Part shown: positions 56,297 through 64,000 of the stretch, in pieces | Position numbering within the stretch: the first letter of the stretch is position 1 | Layout of the letters: each line of letters opens with the position of its first letter | Origin: an uncultured Opitutia bacterium | GTDB taxonomy: Bacteria > Verrucomicrobiota > Verrucomicrobiia > Opitutales > Opitutaceae | Assembly (NCBI GenBank): GCA_903834135.1 | Contig: CAILHZ010000020.1 | Span: 61,800-125,799, forward strand | Length of the DNA stretch: 64,000 nucleotides | Direction: 5' to 3' | Notes under the pieces: generated by a model | The model's database searches: none | Told to the model about the DNA's origin: nothing | What the model saw: only the letters and a program-made list of their open reading frames with translations | Program-made: the position numbers and the translations under genes

Positions 56297-58176
56297 AAGC
56301 AAGATCCATTTTATTAGTTATATTTAGTTTACTGTTTTGTTTATCCCTAAATGCTCAGCCATCTTTTCGTGGTATTGCACCCACACAAGCTGTTATTAAA
56401 AATACAGTTTTACGTAGAGAGGCATATGAATCTAGGATAAATGAGGTATTAGCTTGGTACTCTGGTTTTAACCATAAAGACGATCCTACTACAGCTAGTA
56501 TAAGCATAATTGCTGCAAAACTAGCTCGTCATGAAGATTTAGCCTATTGCGATCGTAGTGTTATATCTTTAATGAAGGAGCCTGGATCAGGACCATTTTG
56601 GATGTTTCCATCAGCTGAGATAGCTCTTTTAGGTCAAGGCCAGCTATCAGCTGAAGCGCAAAAATCGATACGTAAAGGTTGGAAGACGCAAATTCAAACC
56701 CGAGGTGATACTGAAAACCATTGGTTAATGTACTATACATCGCTTTATCTAATGTCTGAATTATATCCTCATGAAGCAGGCGATACTTGGTACAATGGGA
56801 AAAGTTCTGATGAAAACTTAGCGGAATCGAAAGAATATATTATTAGCTGGATAGGATTGGTTACCAGCGTTGGACAGGGTGAATACAATCCTACGCATTA
56901 TATCGGTGAATATGCTATTCCAATGTTAATGCTCGCTACGTATGCAAAAGATTCGTCGATGAAGCAGCGTGGTCATATGATTTTAGATCTCTTATTTGCT
57001 GATCTTGCGGAAAGTTCGATCAATGGTGTACTGCATGCACCTAATTCTAGAACAGATGATAAATCAGTAATTGAACATTGGAATTCACTGTCTTCTTTTT
57101 TTACTTGGCTATTGTATGGCAATACACCGGCACCATATGGTTATGCGAGTTGGGGTGGTATGTTTGCAGCTTTAGCGAGTAACTATGAAGTACCTGATGT
57201 AATATATCGAATTGCTGTTGATCGTTCAGTAACGTATCTGCAAAAAGATTTAAAGCGTACACGCAGACGTTGGCGTAATAGCGATGTGCTCATGGGGCGA
57301 ATTTATAAAACTAATTACACAACACTCGATTACGCTGTGGGTTCCTATCAAGGTGGTTTATCGGATCCTATACAGACGCATGTATGGGATGTCACATGGG
57401 CTGTACCAGACCCCAGGGATAAACATAACACAATGTTTTCAGTACATCCAATCTCTTCTAATGCTGATTTACAGACCTACTTTACTGATCCTCCAGATGA
57501 AATGGTTCAACGCGTTATGTTTGAGTTGAAACCATCATACGATTGGGAGGGAAAGTTTTTAGGTGGTTCTCGCTACGAACAAGTTATGCAAAACTTAGAT
57601 ACTATTATTGCACTTTACGACATTCCTGCAGATGTACGATTCGGGCATATCAACGGTTTCTTCTCAAAAGATTTAGCTGATCTAACTGTCGACAAATCAG
57701 GTTGGATTTTTGCTCGTGGTGGTAACGCCTATCTTGCGTATCGTCCATTGGCTCCATACACATTTAATGTTATTTCTAGATTAAAACCTTGGTTGCCTGG
57801 TATAGTTTCTGACAACTGGGATAAACGCTTGTATAGTCCATACCGTAAAAATGGGACTATTCTCCAAGTTGCATCCTCAAAAGAGTTTAAAGATTTCCAG
57901 GCATTCAAGAATGCGATTCTTGCTCTACCTTTAAGTTATAAATTAGACCCTCAACCTTCCGTTTCGTTTACATCTTTAAGAGGTAATAATCTGGTTTTTA
58001 CATACGGTAAAATCGGTACAGTTAATGGAAATGAGATGGATTATTCTAAATGGAAACTTTACGAGAGCCCTTACCTTAACTCGGAGAGTAAATCTAACGT
58101 CATTACTATTACGTACGGGCAACTTAAACGTGTTCTTAATTTTAACACAATGAGTATAACAGACACTAGCAACTAG
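56293..58176 (+). CDS. Exported alpha/alpha-toroid protein, possibly a lyase or hydrolase
   Basis: A 627-residue protein with a signal peptide (to about 21, LNAQ). The region to about residue 370 is helical with aromatic-rich turns (NHWLMYYTSLYLMSELYPHE, NPTHYIGEYAIPMLMLATYA, HWNSLSSFFTWLLYG), as in the toroid of heparinase II/III-type and other polysaccharide lyases. The remainder is beta-rich (GWIFARGGNAYLAYRP, SVSFTSLRGNNLVFTYGK), as in the sandwich that follows such toroids. The NHW and His/Tyr-rich segments could be catalytic, but no family can be named. Its start overlaps the propeller gene stop by 4 bp, so it is coupled to it. A polysaccharide or glycoconjugate substrate is inferred. 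Confidence 0.65.
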   Translation: MKARSILLVIFSLLFCLSLNAQPSFRGIAPTQAVIKNTVLRREAYESRINEVLAWYSGFNHKDDPTTASISIIAAKLARHEDLAYCDRSVISLMKEPGSGPFWMFPSAEIALLGQGQLSAEAQKSIRKGWKTQIQTRGDTENHWLMYYTSLYLMSELYPHEAGDTWYNGKSSDENLAESKEYIISWIGLVTSVGQGEYNPTHYIGEYAIPMLMLATYAKDSSMKQRGHMILDLLFADLAESSINGVLHAPNSRTDDKSVIEHWNSLSSFFTWLLYGNTPAPYGYASWGGMFAALASNYEVPDVIYRIAVDRSVTYLQKDLKRTRRRWRNSDVLMGRIYKTNYTTLDYAVGSYQGGLSDPIQTHVWDVTWAVPDPRDKHNTMFSVHPISSNADLQTYFTDPPDEMVQRVMFELKPSYDWEGKFLGGSRYEQVMQNLDTIIALYDIPADVRFGHINGFFSKDLADLTVDKSGWIFARGGNAYLAYRPLAPYTFNVISRLKPWLPGIVSDNWDKRLYSPYRKNGTILQVASSKEFKDFQAFKNAILALPLSYKLDPQPSVSFTSLRGNNLVFTYGKIGTVNGNEMDYSKWKLYESPYLNSESKSNVITITYGQLKRVLNFNTMSITDTSN

Positions 58177-58227
58177 GAGCTGTATTTATATACTCTTATA
58201 AAGCACCAAACATTCACGTTACATTAA

Positions 58228-59625
58228 ATGGTCATGAAAAAACTTTATAAAAGTACTCTTGTAATATATTTTATCTTTTGTTCACTGCATTTATTTGCAA
58301 CGGAAGCAATCGATTCTGCAGCACGTAATGCGCATGCTTTATTGACGCAATTATGCGATGAGTATGGTGGTCGTCTTACAGGCTCATCTCAAAATGAAAA
58401 AGCAATGACTGCTCTTGAAGTATCTTTGAGGGAAATTGGGCTTGAACCTAAGGAACAGGTATTTCTGATGCCTGGATGGGAGAGGGGTGATGATCAAGTA
58501 TGGTTAACAGTACCGTATTCAAGGCCACTGCGTGTTGCAGCAATAGGTTATACTCCATCTTGCAGTCAGTTTGAGGCTAATTTAGTAGATATTGGCGATG
58601 GAAGTATAAAGCATTTTCCAGAATCTGTTGCTGGTAAAGTTCTCTTACTTGATTCTTCTTCTACACTAGTAACGCGCGAAATTGATAAAGCTGCTTTTTC
58701 TCGTGGAGCAAAATCCGTGTTATTAGTAGATCGTGAGGGAGGTGGTCAACTCTTAGCACGTACAGGTAGTTTTATAGGAGAGAGTTTACATATACCTATA
58801 TTTTCAATAACACAGGAAGAGGGACGTCGATTCCAACGTATGTTAGCACTTCATAAAGAAGTTAAACTTCGTATAGAAGTTAAATCACGTTGTTTACCTG
58901 TTAAAACAAAAAACTTAAGGCTAATTTTTCCTGGCACATTACCTGAACGAATTATTGTAGGAGCACATTTTGATAGCTGGGATCTAGGTGAGGGAGCCTT
59001 AGATAACGGACTTGGCGTTGCCCAGCTTACTGCGCTTGCTCACGTCTTAAATGGACTTAAACTTAGACGCACGGTTGAGTTAGTATGGTTTAATGGTGAA
59101 GAACAAGGACTGGGTGGTTCACGGTATGCGGCTGAACATATTGGTGATGCTCCTGTTGTTGCTATGGTTAATTTAGATATGGTAGGAGTACCTATAGCTG
59201 TGAATGCCTTGGGAGATAAATCTCTTGTTAACTATTTAGAATTGTGGAATTCGGGTAGAGGAGTACATAAGTTACCCTTGGGTGTGCAAAATATAAATTG
59301 GTTTGGTAGCGATCACACACCATTTCAGATAGCCGGAATTCGCGCTATTACTTTTAATGGGCCAATTCCTAGAGATTCAGTTAGATATTATCATGATTAT
59401 GCTGATACAATTGATAAACTCTCAGAATCCATTGTGGTTGATTCCACGACAATAATAGGAGATTTGATTCTAAATTTAGCCCAAGATAATGTACTCAAAC
59501 CCTATCGTCGTCCAAGCGCGGAAAATGAACAATTATTCACTGTTTTTGGATTAGATAGACGTATGAAAGCTATTGGATATTGGCCATTTGTTAATGATGT
59601 TAAGAGAATAATTAAAAAAGAGTAA
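58228..59625 (+). CDS. Exported M28-family zinc aminopeptidase
   Basis: A 465-residue peptidase. Signal peptide to about residue 25 (LHLFAT); a second ATG two codons later is equally possible. An N-terminal helix (AHALLTQLCDEYGGRLTGS) and a PA-like inserted domain (about 95-215) precede the catalytic core. All M28 metal ligands and the catalytic Glu are visible: His247 (GAHFDSWD), Asp259 (LDNG), Glu291/Glu292 (FNGEEQGL), Asp317 (NLDMVG) and His389 (YYHDYADT). It should cleave N-terminal residues from peptides in the periplasm. It follows the toroid gene by 51 bp and precedes the symporter by 17 bp, which suggests that its products are imported. Confidence 0.92.
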   Translation: MVMKKLYKSTLVIYFIFCSLHLFATEAIDSAARNAHALLTQLCDEYGGRLTGSSQNEKAMTALEVSLREIGLEPKEQVFLMPGWERGDDQVWLTVPYSRPLRVAAIGYTPSCSQFEANLVDIGDGSIKHFPESVAGKVLLLDSSSTLVTREIDKAAFSRGAKSVLLVDREGGGQLLARTGSFIGESLHIPIFSITQEEGRRFQRMLALHKEVKLRIEVKSRCLPVKTKNLRLIFPGTLPERIIVGAHFDSWDLGEGALDNGLGVAQLTALAHVLNGLKLRRTVELVWFNGEEQGLGGSRYAAEHIGDAPVVAMVNLDMVGVPIAVNALGDKSLVNYLELWNSGRGVHKLPLGVQNINWFGSDHTPFQIAGIRAITFNGPIPRDSVRYYHDYADTIDKLSESIVVDSTTIIGDLILNLAQDNVLKPYRRPSAENEQLFTVFGLDRRMKAIGYWPFVNDVKRIIKKE

Positions 59626-59642
59626 CCTTAAGCAATTCACAT

Positions 59643-61757
59643 ATGCACTTTCTTGGTCTCTCATGGATAGACTGCCTTATTATCGCATGCTATGTACTAG
59701 CAATTCTATCGATCGGTAAGTATTTATCTGGTGGTGTAACAACGGAGAAGGAGTTTTTTCTTGGTGGTAGAACGCTTGGTAAATGGTTTCAGTTTTTTTT
59801 AAGTTTTGGCAGCATGGCTGATGCTAGCCAAGCGACTACAACTTCATCTTCTGTATATTTACAAGGTGCTGGAGGTGCATGGCTTGGGTTGATTACTTTA
59901 TTTCTGACACCTTACTACTGGTTTAGTAATGTGTGGTTTAGACGTGTTCGTCTGACCACTATGGGTGATCTTTTTGAAGATAGATTTGGGCGAAAATTCT
60001 TAAGTTCTTTATATGCTATAACTACAATATTAATAATAATTGTAACAATAGCTGCAGGAAATGTTGTCGCACTGAAGACATTACAACCGCTTATGGTTAA
60101 GGAAGTAAGTAGTTATACAGCGCAAGAAAGTGAAAGTGTTAATTCATACAATGAATTCGTAGTTCTAAGATCTGAGCGAAACCACGGCATTTTTTCCGGC
60201 AAAAACACTCAAAGATTTGAATACTTAAAGAATTTTTACGACAGAGGAGAGTTACATCCTTATATTACATATTTAAAACCAGTTTGGTTTTATGTGTGTT
60301 CATCAGCATTAGTTGCAATTTTTGTAACCTTAGGCGGTTTAAAGGCGTCCGCAATGGTGGATGCTATACAGGCGCTGCTTGTGATTTTAATTTCAGTTAT
60401 ATTAATTCCTTTTGGTTTACTGAAATTAGGTGGTGTGCATGAGCTTCATAGAAAAGTACCAGACATCATGTTTAATCTATTTGGTGGGGGTGGATTAAGT
60501 GAGTATACTTGGTATTCAATTGGCTCTTTGCTTTTAATACAGTGTGTGGGTATTATTGCCTCCCAAGCTAATATGACCATTGCTGGTTCAGCGAAGAACG
60601 AATTTGCTGCACGTATAGGAGCAGTAACTGGTGGTTTTAGTAAGCGATTTGTAACTATAGCATGGGCGTATTGTGGTCTAATAGCATTAGCATTATTTGG
60701 ACCTAATCTAGCTGATCCTGATCAAACCTGGGGGCTATTAACGAAGACATTATTACCCGCAGGCCTAATTGGATTTATGATAATAGGTATACTTGGCGGT
60801 AAGATGGCGCTGCTAGGTTCTCAATCTGTAGTTATGTCTGGTTTACTCGTTAAGAATATTTACGAACCCTTATTCCCGAATAGTTCAGAAAAACGTTCTA
60901 TGCTAGTAGCTCGATTAACTGTTCCATTCGCGCTCGGACTAGGTATATGTATCGCTTTGTATCTAAATAGCATAATTGCGCTGCTTAAATTTCAAATAGT
61001 ACTTTTGGTTATATGGGGTGTTCCAATTTCAATGCTTTTTCTCTGGAGACGCCTTACTGAAATAGCAGTACGTGTACAGGTACTAAGTACTTTATTTATA
61101 GTAGCTGTAATTCCTTGGATCATCCCTAATGTATCGTTTTTAGCTCAATCGAAAGCACTTACGCTAATGACTTATGAGCGTACTTTAATTGTAAAATCCT
61201 TAGTAAATAAAAGTGATATCACTCATAATACATCGTATAAAGAAGGTGATGTTATAAATCGGACTGTTGTTGTAGAACCTGTATCGGTCTTTTTCGAAGA
61301 AGGTGTTGTTAAGGTTAATCCAAAAGATCCGAGTTCAGTAAAGACTGGACGTGGTTTATTTCGAACTGAAGTGTGGATTGTTTCTCTTTGTGGATTCGAT
61401 TTAGCTAAATGCAATTCAGCTCAACTTATGACGATCAGGTATTTAGTTGATGCCATTCTGCCAATTATAATTCTTATTGTTATCAGTTTATTATCACAAC
61501 CAACAGATAGGTTGAGAGTCGATCGTTTTTATGTACGTCTAAAGACTCCTGTAGCAAATTCTCCAGATGAAGATGAAATTGAAATACTTACTTCCTATGC
61601 GAATTTGAATCGTTTTAATCACACAAAATTATTTCCCAAGAGCAACTGGGAGTTCACCTACTGGAATAGGCAAGATACGATTGGGTTTTTAAGCTGTTGT
61701 GGTCTTATTTGCTTTATTCTTATTTTTTTTAAAGCAGTTCTAATGCTTGGTTCTTAG
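59643..61757 (+). CDS. Sodium:solute symporter family protein with two large insertions
   Basis: A 704-residue inner-membrane SSS transporter. The first helix (DCLIIACYVLAILSIGKYLSG) is followed by the family hallmark EKEFFLGGRTLGKWFQFFLS and SMADASQATTTSSS, a Na+-site-like region, then about 13 hydrophobic helices. It is longer than the usual 500-600 residues because of a hydrophilic insertion at about 150-210 (SSYTAQESESVNSYNEF to DRGELHP) and another at about 515-595 (SDITHNTSYKEGDVINRTVV). These would form extra soluble domains. The substrate is unknown; neighbours suggest a peptide, amino acid or sugar from the run's exported enzymes. Confidence 0.85.
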   Translation: MHFLGLSWIDCLIIACYVLAILSIGKYLSGGVTTEKEFFLGGRTLGKWFQFFLSFGSMADASQATTTSSSVYLQGAGGAWLGLITLFLTPYYWFSNVWFRRVRLTTMGDLFEDRFGRKFLSSLYAITTILIIIVTIAAGNVVALKTLQPLMVKEVSSYTAQESESVNSYNEFVVLRSERNHGIFSGKNTQRFEYLKNFYDRGELHPYITYLKPVWFYVCSSALVAIFVTLGGLKASAMVDAIQALLVILISVILIPFGLLKLGGVHELHRKVPDIMFNLFGGGGLSEYTWYSIGSLLLIQCVGIIASQANMTIAGSAKNEFAARIGAVTGGFSKRFVTIAWAYCGLIALALFGPNLADPDQTWGLLTKTLLPAGLIGFMIIGILGGKMALLGSQSVVMSGLLVKNIYEPLFPNSSEKRSMLVARLTVPFALGLGICIALYLNSIIALLKFQIVLLVIWGVPISMLFLWRRLTEIAVRVQVLSTLFIVAVIPWIIPNVSFLAQSKALTLMTYERTLIVKSLVNKSDITHNTSYKEGDVINRTVVVEPVSVFFEEGVVKVNPKDPSSVKTGRGLFRTEVWIVSLCGFDLAKCNSAQLMTIRYLVDAILPIIILIVISLLSQPTDRLRVDRFYVRLKTPVANSPDEDEIEILTSYANLNRFNHTKLFPKSNWEFTYWNRQDTIGFLSCCGLICFILIFFKAVLMLGS

Positions 61758-61776
61758 CTCAAACAATATATTTTAT

Positions 61777-62574
61777 ATGAAATCTATATCTACTAAATTT
61801 ATACTTATTTTTCTCTTAGGTGTATTCTTTTTAAATTCGCCTGTTTTATCGGCATCTACTTCGCCATCTGTTTTAGTGTGTGGGGGTAGCATGATGAATG
61901 GTAATCATTTTTCAGATAGCACGCTTAAAGCTATGCGCGATGGTTATCACGGCTGTAAAGTAATTGCATTAGTTCTACATGCATCATTACCGTCAGATTG
62001 TGATAGAATGGAAAAGAGGCTACAGGAAGCTTTTATGCATCTTGCAGGTATCAAAGCGATTTCGCTACACCACTATGACGACGCTGGTCAACTAGCACTC
62101 CTAAAGAGTGTTGATGGTGTATTTGTCGGGGGTGGGGAGACTTTTGTATTACTTGCGCAGTTATATCGTACAGGGCAGCTTGATTTAATACGTAAGCGTG
62201 TACTTGCTGGAATGCCCTATGGTGGAGCAAGTGCTGGTGCAAATGTTGCTGGATACTTAATTGGTACAACAAATGATTTTCCTGTAGCAGAGATACCTAG
62301 TAGAAATGCATTAGGTGTTTTTCCTGCTATTATAAATCCACACCATCCGCTACCAGGGACGAAGGCAGATTACGATGCACGCGCTGGTAAAATAAAAATC
62401 TACTTAAAGTTTAATCCTAAACAAACAATTCTTGCATTATCTAATGCTTCGATTGCTCGATTGCATGACGGACATATCACTTTAGATGCTGGATACGGTT
62501 GGGTGTATACTTTAAGTGCAGTAAGAGTTCTTAAAGTAGGCGATGAGATACCGGAATTACTAATCAACCACTAG
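61777..62574 (+). CDS. Exported S51 peptidase (PepE/cyanophycinase-like)
   Basis: Serine peptidase of family S51. The frame opens at 61747 and overlaps the symporter stop, but the ATG at 61777 yields a good signal peptide (ISTKFILIFLLGVFFLNSPVLSAS). Catalytic signs (numbered from 61777): Ser152 in GGASAGANVAGY, His189 in INPHHP, and the preceding GVFVGGGETFVLL glycine-rich turn. S51 members are Asp-X dipeptidases (PepE), which are cytoplasmic, and cyanophycinases, of which some are exported and cut beta-aspartyl bonds. An exported form suggests action on an extracellular Asp-rich or isoaspartyl substrate. Its end overlaps the convergent mutarotase-like gene by 11 bp. Confidence 0.85.
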   Translation: MKSISTKFILIFLLGVFFLNSPVLSASTSPSVLVCGGSMMNGNHFSDSTLKAMRDGYHGCKVIALVLHASLPSDCDRMEKRLQEAFMHLAGIKAISLHHYDDAGQLALLKSVDGVFVGGGETFVLLAQLYRTGQLDLIRKRVLAGMPYGGASAGANVAGYLIGTTNDFPVAEIPSRNALGVFPAIINPHHPLPGTKADYDARAGKIKIYLKFNPKQTILALSNASIARLHDGHITLDAGYGWVYTLSAVRVLKVGDEIPELLINH

Positions 62575-63418
62575 TTGTTAATCCAAAGTTATATTCTAAA
62601 GTCCACGTAAGGCTTTCATTTGGATTAAGAGTAATAACACGATATGGCTCTATCGAGAAAGTTGAATTATTGCCCCAAATTAAGCATTCACTTGGTTTGA
62701 AGTTAAACATCAAGCTAACATGAGATAAAATCGGATGCATTAGATTTACTTTATGCGTCTTTTCCTCGGGTAAATTGAGGTAATCGAGATGACCATCGGT
62801 CATTGACTGAAAAATTCTTTTTTGAATTAGTTTAGTACCTATTAAGTCAAAACCAGGGTTGTGTGCTAAAGTAGTACCCTCGGGTAGCTCAGCGTAAGTT
62901 TGTTTATTTTTTAGCGCGAAAAAAGGATGGGCAAACCATTCTAAGTTCAGAGTATTTTCAATGTAATTTACTAGGGTAGTAGTAGATCGAATTGTTCTAT
63001 TATTTAATTCTATTTTTCTTATTATTTCATAATCATAGCCACAGAGTATATGTCTTGTTTGGAATGTCATACTGCATTCCTCGTGTGTTATATTCCACAC
63101 GCATGGAGTAATTACACCGCAGCTCCCGTCTTTTAAAAGGCCTATTTCACCTGCACCTAGAGATACACCAGTAAATCCATTCCAAGTTAGGAACTTATCA
63201 TCGCGCGTTTTATATCTAAAAGACTCAGGTAGTCCTTGTCCATTAAAAGGTGTTGGGTTGGGGTTAGGCCACTCGGGACCACTAATAAGTGGTCCTAACT
63301 TATTGTCGTTAACTTGCCAAATGTATCCACCCCAGCAGAATCTGGGTCCCAAGTGTATGCGATCTGTAATAGGATCAAGCACATCAATTGTGAGTTCTGA
63401 ATTTTTGAGTGTAAACAT
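62564..63418 (-). CDS. Galactose-mutarotase-like (aldose-epimerase fold) protein
   Basis: A 284-residue protein without a signal peptide, all-beta by eye. RIHLGPRFCWGGYIWQV near the N-terminus, HEECSMTFQTRHILCGYDYEIIRKIEL in the middle and LEWFAHPFFALKNKQTYAELP with a His in a family-like position suggest the supersandwich fold of aldose 1-epimerases. Catalytic residues cannot be fixed, so it may be a sugar epimerase of unknown substrate or a non-catalytic relative. It is 13 bp downstream of the small exported-protein gene and overlaps the convergent S51 gene at its end. Confidence 0.6.
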   Translation of the reverse strand: MFTLKNSELTIDVLDPITDRIHLGPRFCWGGYIWQVNDNKLGPLISGPEWPNPNPTPFNGQGLPESFRYKTRDDKFLTWNGFTGVSLGAGEIGLLKDGSCGVITPCVWNITHEECSMTFQTRHILCGYDYEIIRKIELNNRTIRSTTTLVNYIENTLNLEWFAHPFFALKNKQTYAELPEGTTLAHNPGFDLIGTKLIQKRIFQSMTDGHLDYLNLPEEKTHKVNLMHPILSHVSLMFNFKPSECLIWGNNSTFSIEPYRVITLNPNESLTWTLEYNFGLTTSG

Positions 63419-63431
63419 TAGATTATTAAAA

Positions 63432-63944
63432 TTATCGAATTCTGCTTACTCTTATAGTCGTATTGTAGCCTTCAATAATAAGCACTAAGTCTCCTAATGG
63501 CCTTTGTTGTATTTCAATGTATTTGTCTACAAGTTCGTACGGTATACTTTCTGAACCTTTCCAGATTTGCATATTATCTAACAAAAATTGATTCGCTGTA
63601 ACCCAAGCAATTACTTTTGCTTTAAGAGCAGGCGCTGATTTCCAGTCGGATTTAACTGCAGCTGGTAGACCAAAATTTGAAAATATATTACTTATATCAG
63701 ATTTTTCAGGCTTCTTATCCAATTCTTTGTTTTTAATTTCTGCCTCTTTTCGTTCTCTTTGGATAACTTCGTTTCTACTAATCGCACTATTGATTAGCTT
63801 AATTTGTTCTGCATTTAGTTTGTTAAGACCTGAATTATTCCATTCATCCACATTCATGATTTGCTGGATTCCAGGAAATGCATTTTGTGTGTATGCATTG
63901 GTATACACTAAAAAAGAAATAGGTATTAAAAAGATAAGTCTCAT
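63432..63944 (-). CDS. Small exported protein of unknown function
   Basis: A 170-residue protein with a signal peptide (about 1-19, FLVYTNAYTQ). The mature N-terminus, with WNNSGLNKLNAEQIKLINSAI, matches a short motif (GLxKLsxxElxxLN) seen near the start of many small exported proteins of otherwise unknown function. A Lys/Glu-rich helical linker (about 58-80) precedes a C-terminal part with amphipathic strands. No family can be named. It begins the minus-strand pair with the mutarotase-like gene. Confidence 0.6.
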   Translation of the reverse strand: MRLIFLIPISFLVYTNAYTQNAFPGIQQIMNVDEWNNSGLNKLNAEQIKLINSAISRNEVIQRERKEAEIKNKELDKKPEKSDISNIFSNFGLPAAVKSDWKSAPALKAKVIAWVTANQFLLDNMQIWKGSESIPYELVDKYIEIQQRPLGDLVLIIEGYNTTIRVSRIR

Positions 63945-64000
63945 AGCTTTATTAATTTGATTAGGCTGAGTATTAAGCTTTGCTAAATACTATTATTATC

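Overview
The window looks like a carbohydrate-utilisation region of a Verrucomicrobiota bacterium, most likely an Opitutales/Opitutaceae-type lineage with a moderately AT-rich genome. The main pointer is the pair of TonB-dependent receptors whose mature N-terminus carries the TPFE(V/T) motif typical of that group, with no SusD partner. LacI regulators, GxGYxYP, DUF6807 (PmoA-like) and LamG proteins fit the same picture. Few start codons have a clear Shine-Dalgarno sequence. I see no rRNA, tRNA, CRISPR array, insertion sequence or phage gene.

Region 1 (1-23.2 kb) is a rhamnogalacturonan-I (RG-I) and L-rhamnose locus. A partial GH105 unsaturated rhamnogalacturonyl hydrolase enters from the left. 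A long minus-strand unit runs from a CE12-type acetylesterase (15784) through a GH2 beta-galactosidase, a GH28, the rhamnose transporter RhaT, a second GH28, a GH106 rhamnosidase and a PL4 rhamnogalacturonan lyase to an unclassified six-hairpin glycosidase. Upstream lie rhamnose isomerase and rhamnose mutarotase, then a secreted unknown protein overlapping a LacI regulator, and, divergent to these, a TonB receptor. A 13-bp palindrome (consensus TCGGACNGTCNGA) stands before each of these transcription units and is probably the operator of the LacI protein. Together the genes can import RG-I fragments, deacetylate and cut them, release rhamnose, take it up and isomerise it to rhamnulose. Rhamnulose kinase and aldolase are not in the window.

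Region 2 (23.2-33.4 kb) is mixed: an Fsr-like MFS transporter, a secreted beta-propeller protein, a GT9 glycosyltransferase translationally coupled to a membrane-TPR protein, and a small LamG protein facing a 1284-residue LamG protein with an enzyme-like middle region. A 719-bp AT-rich intergenic stretch follows.

Region 3 (34.1-50.4 kb) holds a second TonB receptor with a short coiled coil before its plug, a GH78 rhamnosidase lipoprotein, a six-hairpin glycosidase, a lipase-maturation-factor-like membrane protein, a second GH78-like enzyme, a GxGYxYP protein coupled to a small secreted protein, and a second LacI regulator.

Region 4 (50.6-62.6 kb) is a plus-strand run of eight closely packed genes: a cytoplasmic GH78-like enzyme, a DUF6807 protein, a Tat-exported class V aminotransferase fold protein, an Asp-box beta-propeller, an alpha/alpha-toroid protein, an M28 peptidase, a sodium:solute symporter with two large insertions, and a secreted S51 (PepE/cyanophycinase-like) peptidase. 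This mix of glycosidase, exported PLP enzyme and two exported peptidases around one transporter is the best candidate here for an undescribed system, possibly for a glycopeptide-like substrate. A galactose-mutarotase-like protein and a small exported protein follow on the minus strand.
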